NCBI RefSeq assembly: GCF_037975245.1
Contig: NC_092564.1
Coordinates: 8,653,984-8,717,983 of the forward strand
Origin: Apostichopus japonicus
Lineage: Eukaryota > Echinodermata > Holothuroidea > Aspidochirotida > Stichopodidae
DNA length: 64,000 bases
Reading direction: 5' to 3'
Shown here: piece by piece, positions 59,501-64,000 of the stretch
Layout: each line of letters starts with the position of its first letter
Position numbering within the stretch: position 1 is the first letter of the stretch
Notes under the pieces: generated by a model
What the model was told of the DNA's origin: nothing
The model's database searches: none
Seen by the model: only the letters and a program-made list of their open reading frames with translations
Program-made: the position numbers and the translations under genes

Positions 59501-61158
59501 ATCTTTTAGTTCAGATATTCTGTCAAGTTCAATGTGAATGTGGAACCAATGATGATGTTTTTCAAACCTGAATGGTTGATAGAATTATGAAATCTACTGT
59601 ATTTTAAAGGCCTATATAACCCATTCCATTAGACATCCTGTTCAGAACCAAATGCCATACTGTTTATAGGATGGAAAAGCATATATTCTGTTCTCTTTTT
59701 TTTCAGTTTCAACCCTTAGAGAGGTCAGGCAATTATGTAAGAAAAGTACTGTATGCCTGTCTGGTTGGTGAGCTGTGTTTGCTGCTACCCTCTGGTCAAT
59801 CATTAACTATAATCACAGAAACTTGTAAAACAGTCTTAATTTAACTATCCCTCAATTTCTAGGAATACTTTCTTTGTTCAGAACCCGCATGATAGGTACT
59901 TTTTAAAACTTGCCCACTCCTAAATTTAGTCGTTTTTAATCAGACCAGAATCGTTGTGTAATTAAGAGACGACCTTTGACTTGCATTTTTGCAATTAAAT
60001 ATGAAGATCTTAATCATAAATGATCAATCGGGATCTACTGTTTCTCGTGCCCAATTCTTCGTTCCTAGATGGAGCCGAGGTTGTACAGTGCCTCCCATAC
60101 TTCTACAACTACACCCAGATAATTTTCACATCCAATTGCATTAATTACACCACCATTGGTATCTCGAGTGCCAAACGCGTGCACATACGAAATGAAAAGG
60201 CTCCAACCGATCTGAACATTTTCAATGGTGCGGGCTGTTTTGATGACAAGTAGACGGATCGTCAGAGCACTTCAAAATTCTTGGCAGACACCTGCCACAT
60301 ACTGTCAATGTTAATCTAATAGAAGCTACCACACTTCAGTAATGTAACTATATAGTTATGATGCATCAATACCTATCTATTCAAACCACAGTAACCGTTT
60401 CTAAATTGAGTACGTTTTAACAAACCTTGCCAACCTTGTCTAACAGACTGAGGAAGAAGAGTCTGCAAAACCTAATAGAATATCAATGGCAATTATTACA
60501 CTTAAGATATGCTCTACTTTATGTGAGAGAGAACAGTGTAGCCTCTCTGAAAGGTCATCAAGTATTACCTCAAAAATTGTACTAGAAATAGTTAAAGATT
60601 TCTCAAAGTTTGTAACAGAAATTTTTCTGGGATTTATAACCCTCCATGCAAGTTATTCCTAGATATTGAGAAATGTTCAACTAGATATATAACATTTCAA
60701 ACTGGCAAAATGTGGTGAGTGAAATGGTCCTTCAAGTTTGATTGAAAGAGCTGGCCATTACTTGACTAAATTATTAAGCATATTGGTATGGGGAAGGGAG
60801 GGGGGGAGGGGTGTTGATGGGAATGGGAGCATGTGTATAACTAGATATAGGCATTTTAGAAATAAAGTGAAGATGCTTGTGTAATACATTAAGTACTAAT
60901 ATTCACATTTAGAGTCCACATGTAATCATTTCTCTCCTCATACCAGGTGGGACTCTACTTGTACCCCTACTCATGCTGTTGTACTCATAATAAGACATGT
61001 CTATTTGAACAGGTATCAAATAAGACTAACTAAAGATAACAGTGGACAAGTTTGGATAACTTCTTCCTCATCACATCACATCACATTGGCAAACATGTAC
61101 TTACTGACTGACTCTTTCCAGGTTTACTGGTAACTTTTAGAAGGGATCCCTCATATCC
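34652..61158 (-). CDS. RBPMS: Two-RRM RNA-binding protein, RBPMS/MEC-8 (Hermes) family; 5' end missing
   Basis: Binds RNA through two RRM domains; family members (vertebrate RBPMS, nematode MEC-8) control splicing and mRNA fate and recognise CAC-containing sites. Nine exons join in phase: 61105-61158, 56720-56782, 50504-50645, 49153-49204, 45222-45348, 42462-42664, 37498-37567, 36462-36569, 34652-34714 (293 residues plus stop). RRM1: GYEGSLLKVTSK, RNP1 PVGFVTF, then GVRFDSESPQTIRLEFAKSN; its beginning (RTLFVSGLP-type RNP2) is off the right edge. A Pro/His/Ala-rich linker follows. RRM2: RNP2 LFLGNL, degenerate RNP1 ACCFAEF, then LQGRELKSSDRGGLRVEFAK. Vertebrate RBPMS has only RRM1, so the architecture is MEC-8-like. 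Couch-potato-like is another possible label. Confidence 0.9.
34715..36461. other. RBPMS: RBPMS-like last intron
   Basis: Contains a 55-bp tandem repeat (36101-36280) and a C tract near 35205; otherwise AT-rich without exons. Confidence 0.6.
36101..36280. repeat. 55-bp minisatellite, about 3.2 units
   Basis: Units start at 36101, 36156 and about 36211 with TTTCTGTT, followed by AAGTGATTCAAGTCAAGCGC and CAGTACATATAAATCTA. The first two are nearly identical; the third is diverged. Confidence 0.9.
36462..36569 (-). CDS. RBPMS: RBPMS-like exon: RRM2 end
   Basis: 108 nt (36 codons), acceptor TTGGTAG and donor GTATGT; phase 0 to 0. Encodes NVAAAMHAFAVLQGRELKSS then DRGGLRVEFAKSNMGE, the second helix and fourth strand. 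Confidence 0.94.
36595..36735. repeat. 50-bp minisatellite, about 2.8 units
   Basis: Period exactly 50: ACTGTCTATAGCAATCACAT recurs at 36601 and 36651, and a variant at 36701. It lies in the intron 25 bases from the acceptor of the RRM2 end exon. Confidence 0.92.
36808..36866. repeat. 59-nt imperfect hairpin
   Basis: The outer stem CTGACTTTTAG pairs with CTAAAAAGTCAG; the inner stem TCTAGCAGGATC pairs with GATCCTGCTAGGA, around a short loop TGTGAAAA. The inner motif recurs at about 19940, so it probably derives from a repeat family. Confidence 0.8.
37443..37482. repeat. Two 20-bp direct repeats beside a splice donor
   Basis: The unit GTGAAAGGTCAAAAGGTCAA is repeated with one change. On the plus strand it carries AGGTCA half-sites; in the transcript (minus) it gives TTCAC and TTGACC elements starting 16 nt after the 5' splice site at 37497. 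Confidence 0.85.
37498..37567 (-). CDS. RBPMS: RBPMS-like exon: RRM2 middle
   Basis: 70 nt, acceptor CCCACAG and donor GTAAGT; phase 2 to 0. Encodes (R)LPGFLRLRVNNKGGSACCFA then EFH. LPGF.RLR.NNK is the MEC-8-type RRM2 signature. RNP1 has Cys-Cys where aromatic or small residues are usual. Confidence 0.92.
37568..42461. other. RBPMS: RBPMS-like intron before the RRM2 middle exon
   Basis: About 4.9 kb of AT-rich sequence; I see no repeats, RNA genes or exons that I can support. Confidence 0.6.
42462..42664 (-). CDS. RBPMS: RBPMS-like exon: linker and start of RRM2
   Basis: 203 nt, acceptor CTTACAG and donor GTAAGT; phase 0 to 2. Starts PHPTTHHAIAQPGTPHSH, passes an Ala-rich stretch (MAASAAATMVAMA), then NTTPCTTLFLGNLGSQTSE: the RNP2 strand of the second RRM. 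Confidence 0.93.
42665..45221. other. RBPMS: RBPMS-like intron
   Basis: Holds a (TA)n/(TG) microsatellite at 44481-44551 and a C tract near 44722; otherwise nothing recognised. Confidence 0.6.
44481..44551. repeat. (TA)n microsatellite, palindromic
   Basis: Alternating TA with ACATA and TGTATA flanks that are mutually inverted. Confidence 0.95.
45222..45348 (-). CDS. RBPMS: RBPMS-like linker exon, His/Ala-rich
   Basis: 127 nt, acceptor CTGCAG and donor GTAAGT; phase 2 to 0. Encodes PLTAAYTDPTSQSIPHHQII, AAHHPIHAQVPGAADG and TRLAYVL; low-complexity linker between the RRMs. Confidence 0.87.
45653..45900 (+). mobile_element. tRNA-derived SINE (class II tRNA-like head)
   Basis: The head has an A box GTGGCCGAGTGGGTAAAGGC and a B box GGTTCGATACC with about 55 bases between them, as in a Leu/Ser-type tRNA. 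It continues into a non-tRNA body. The cloverleaf is incomplete, so it is not a functional tRNA gene. The 3' border is approximate. Confidence 0.65.
48668..48920 (+). mobile_element. tRNA-derived SINE
   Basis: The head GGGAGTGTTAGCTCAGTGG... has an A box (TTAGCTCAGTGG) and B box (TGTTCGAGTC); the first bases GGAGTG pair with CACTCC about 60 nt later. A body and an AT-rich tail with ATCTAAATAAATCTACATAC follow. The degenerate T arm argues against a working tRNA. Confidence 0.7.
49153..49204 (-). CDS. RBPMS: RBPMS-like short linker exon
   Basis: 52 nt, acceptor TTTTCAG and donor GTAAGT; phase 1 to 2. Encodes YDLGTVFLPGTPETWGH; aligns with the vertebrate PYELTVPALYPSSPEVW segment. Confidence 0.88.
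49205..50503. other. RBPMS: RBPMS-like intron with GGA repeat and G-rich tracts
   Basis: Contains (GGA)n at 50133-50203 and GGGGGA repeats near 50324-50352; the remainder is AT-rich. The transcript strand is the C/U-rich one. Confidence 0.65.
50133..50203. repeat. (GGA)n trinucleotide repeat
   Basis: About 71 bp of GGA with two AGA interruptions. It produces the poly-Gly, poly-Pro and poly-Ser ORFs in this region. Confidence 0.97.
50504..50645 (-). CDS. RBPMS: RBPMS-like exon: RRM1 end and linker
   Basis: 142 nt, acceptor CTTGCAG and donor GTGAGT; phase 0 to 1. Encodes GVRFDSESPQTIRLEFAKSN (RRM1 beta4, matching vertebrate [20 protein letters not shown]) and a Pro/Lys-rich linker TKVPKPKQTSPLPGNPAIGP then PMTPRDP. 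Confidence 0.95.
50646..56719. other. RBPMS: RBPMS-like intron, about 6 kb
   Basis: Contains a minisatellite at 51932-52092 and a (TC)n run near 52680-52703. The ORF at 53459-53701 is unsupported. Otherwise nothing seen. Confidence 0.6.
51932..52092. repeat. Minisatellite of 40-46-bp units
   Basis: About four diverged units ending ...(TCTAAT)GGGATGATCC, for example GGGATGATCCAAAGAGCATA, GGGATGGGTCCAATGGATAA and GGGATGATCCATCTGAGATC. The unit length is uneven. Confidence 0.75.
56720..56782 (-). CDS. RBPMS: RBPMS-like exon: RRM1 RNP1
   Basis: 63 nt, acceptor CTTATAG and donor GTGAGA. Encodes PVGFVTFDSRAGAEAAKESLQ; GFVTF is the RNP1 core that contacts RNA. Confidence 0.93.
56783..61104. other. 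RBPMS: RBPMS-like intron between the RRM1 exons
   Basis: About 4.3 kb. Contains a two-unit duplication (57186-57428). The 135-codon minus ORF at 57530-57937 resembles no family I know. A G-rich run lies near 60792-60812. Confidence 0.6.
57186..57428. repeat. Two-unit tandem duplication, period 135 bp
   Basis: The units begin GACCAGTACTGATCATAC (57186) and GACCAGTACGTATCATAC (57321) and share ATTAATCTTCCCATA, GGTGTTAATGTG and CATGTATGCATTCACAACAT. High identity implies a fairly young event. Confidence 0.92.
61105..61158 (-). CDS. RBPMS: RBPMS-like exon: RRM1 beta2-beta3 loop
   Basis: 54 nt, acceptor CTATAG and donor GTAAGT. Encodes GYEGSLLKVTSKPGKSQS, matching the GYEGSLIKLTSK segment of RBPMS, with six extra residues before the next exon. 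Both phases are 0. Confidence 0.9.
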
Positions 61159-64000
61159 CTATAAATGAAAAAGAAAAGAAAAAGAGAATTTATAAATACA
61201 TTGAATTTCCACAAATTGAAAATCAGGGCATATGAGTAAACATGCAATGAAAGTATGAAACCCCTCAACAACTTCTGTTTAAACATCAGTGAATCATCAA
61301 CTTAAGCAAACATTGCTAGTTATTAACAGGTACACCGGAAGTAAAAATTACTGTTTCAGAGAGAAAAAAGTATATTCCAATGATGAAATTAACCTCTCCA
61401 ACATGTGCATAAAGGTGGCCGGACACAGCCCTGGCTAAAAACCATGCCTATTCAACTCCACCGCCTTGACCGTTTTTCAATAGTTCGGAAGACCCACAGT
61501 CTTACAGCTGACAAGCACACAATGAGCTACTGATGAGTGCACATAATGAATGTTCTTCCTACTCAATCTAATGATCAGACCTCTCTTAGTTCCCTGTATG
61601 GAACATTATTCGACCTCTTAGTTTGTTTGGTCACATTTGTTAAATGAATTTATATTTTGGGTTGTGTATTTAAGCAATAATTCAAACATGCATGTACCTG
61701 TCACTGTTGTATCTACTGTGGACTAGTCTATTCCGTGAATAGTTGGGTCGGTATTAAAAATGATAAATTTATGGCAACTTTGGTTCCAGACTTAAATCCC
61801 TATTGCTGAAGAGGAAAATTGCTGGTACCTAAAGTGAGCAATTTTCCACGTATATGGGTGTATGTCAGCAGAAACGACAATATTCCAACAAATTGAAAAC
61901 AAAAGACTGCACCATTCTAGGTTGGTATAATTAATGAATTATTTGGCATACAAATGACTCGTTAAGGGGAATCAAACTTACCAGCCTCCCCAAGCTGCTG
62001 TGTGTAAATGTAGATCGACAAACTAAATTAAATTAAGTTCTGAACAAAGTGCTGTCTAGTCGGCATGTACATACATGTTCGTGAATGTTTAGCTGAGCAC
62101 TGTACATCTCTATAAATGTGCCATGCCATATTTATGACCCATTTAGTAACACCACTCCAAATGTTTACATACCTTGTCGGAAAATATTTTAATCTTGGTC
62201 AGTGTCAAGTTACAATCATGTGCTTTATGTTTATTGATCAAGGAGAACTCCAACCAACTCAGAGACAGGGGGTGACCTTGGAAATGCCTTTTCCTACTAT
62301 GTGTCCCCTGTGGCTATCTTTGTAAATGATTATCACACAACACATGAAAAGCTATCAATGTGGAACAAGTGATACATTGTAACATCTTAAGAGAATTCCA
62401 GCCTCAAAGGGATGATGTAATTAGCTGATTTGTCAAACAGTTATCACGTAAATTAAGTTGCAACTTTGTGTGATGGTATGACATCTATCAAGAATGCCTC
62501 ATGGGTTCTTCCACCATCTACATAACCAAATACCTCTCACCCCACTCCAAGCATAATCCCACTCCAAGCATATTTCCCTCCCCAACCCTTCCTTACCCCC
62601 CCCCCCTGCCAGTCATCAGGTTCCTCACTTTTCTCCCATATTGCATCTCTCCACTGTATGTGCAGCTTCTGAACTTTTCCCTAATGTTTGGTGTTGATAT
62701 AGTATTAATTCAGATGCCTAGCGACAGTAGTAGCTATTTCAGTATCCAGGTATCGGAATGCACCCTAATAGGAACTGAATGTAAGTTTGAATGGCAAACA
62801 ACTATGTTGTTTAGTAAGTTTGAATTGCCTCAACATGAGATTAGCTTCAAATGTAGTAAAAGCAAACATTTCTTTGTTAAATAGCTTAACATTAAATTTT
62901 CCTGTCATCATTCCTCCTCCCCTTCTTCTGCCACCCCCTCCCCTCAAAGTTTTGTTTTACAGCACAACTGGGGCAATGATTTCTTCTACAGTGAGTGAAT
63001 TCAACTGTCACTAGTCCTTTCAGTGTGGCTATTGCTGGAAAGGTAATCCACATTCCAATTCCATACCATGTTACATATATATCTGACACTGACCTGGTCT
63101 AAACAGCTAGTATTGAAACAACCTTTCCCTTCCACAACGCATCCCTTATTCTCAACATGGAGCTATAAACAGTTTATAGCTCCATGTTCTCAATCAGATC
63201 TAATTACTAAATATTTGCTAACATAGCCAATGAATATGACTGCACGAAACCATCATCCTTTCCCATCCTTCATAATCCCCACTCCACTACCCTCCACCCC
63301 CTAGCTGGCCCACAATCAACCATCTGATAGGTGTAGTTGCCTTATATATATCAATGATGAAACCCCAGGCTGTGTTTGGTAGTTTGAGAGACATTGCAAC
63401 AGACTTCTCTTCTAAGTCAACATTTAGCTATCATCACCGACCCATTTAAGAAACAGCAGACTACGTCAAATAAACAAGCCTTTAACATAAAATCATCTGG
63501 CGTCTACTTAACGGTGTACTTGTGCATGTGACATTGAAGTTGACAGTGAGAGGGTATAGAGCATTAATATTCCACAGGCTTTCAAGAACATTAACAAGGG
63601 AAAAAAGAATATCCTTTCTTGCACGCAAGTCTCTCAAACTGGCAGAGATGTGTATAATCATTAATGTACAATTTATGTGACAAAAATGTGTCAAATTGTT
63701 GTAACTGCATGTGTGCGCACAGATATCTCAGTTAGATTGCTGGGTATGCTATGATCCAATTTTATGGTAGAATGGTAGAACGAGCTGCTAAGATTGTGGG
63801 GAGACAGGTAAGCGAGGAACAAAGTAAATTTATATAGCTTGTGAGAGTGATCATGAATACAGAGTTTTAAAATTAATTGGTGATTTTTCTGGTGATTTAT
63901 CAAAGTTACCGAGCATCGCTTCACAGAGTCCAGATTACAAGATTGTACGATTGATCAAACTTATAAGACACCCCTCTAGATAGCTTCTTACGTTCCATAG
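61159..64000. other. RBPMS: RBPMS-like intron reaching the window edge
   Basis: I searched the minus strand for the expected RRM1 opening (RTLFVSGLP-type) and found none, so the first exon(s) should lie beyond 64000. Holds a palindrome at 63154-63188 and a C tract near 62597. Confidence 0.6.
63154..63188. repeat. 35-bp perfect palindrome with 1-nt spacer
   Basis: The arm AACATGGAGCTATAAAC (63154-63170) is exactly complementary to 63172-63188, with a single A between. Confidence 0.95.

Overview
This is animal (metazoan) nuclear DNA. It is AT-rich, dominated by introns, full of microsatellites, MITEs and tRNA-derived SINEs, and has short exons with GT-AG borders. Protein content and repeat style suggest a marine invertebrate, possibly an echinoderm; that placement is an inference with low to moderate confidence. 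No prokaryotic, viral or CRISPR content was seen. Most ORFs above 60 codons are chance or repeat ORFs. I built the real genes by joining exons across splice sites and checking codon phase.

Three protein-coding genes are present, all on the minus strand. (1) 172-9761: the first three coding exons (117 codons) of cytosolic NAD-dependent glycerol-3-phosphate dehydrogenase (GPD1), running off the left edge. (2) 15035-25567: a complete peroxisomal trans-2-enoyl-CoA reductase (PECR), eight coding positions, 303 residues, ending in the peroxisomal signal SKL. (3) 34652-61158: nine exons of a two-RRM RNA-binding protein of the RBPMS/MEC-8 (Hermes) family; its first exon or exons lie beyond the right edge. 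GPD1 and PECR are both lipid-related enzymes, but nothing in the sequence shows that they are co-regulated.

The most interesting finding is in PECR. Exon 4 exists as two adjacent, intact, diverged copies (4a 21454-21535 and 4b 21318-21399). Each is 82 nt with the same entry and exit phases, and only 54 nt separate them. The reading frame survives only if exactly one copy is used, and the gap is probably too short to be spliced out. These are hallmarks of mutually exclusive exons. They swap 28 residues next to the substrate pocket of the reductase. Exons 2 and 5 of the same gene are surrounded by decayed tandem copies of themselves, so this locus has repeatedly duplicated single exons.

Other content: four copies of a TTAA-flanked MITE (two sit among the exon 5 relics of PECR), a hAT-type MITE with an exact 8-bp target duplication, two tRNA-derived SINEs, two long spacerless or near-spacerless palindromes, several minisatellites next to RBPMS exons, and a 20-bp intronic repeat carrying CAC triplets that the RBPMS-type protein might itself recognise.
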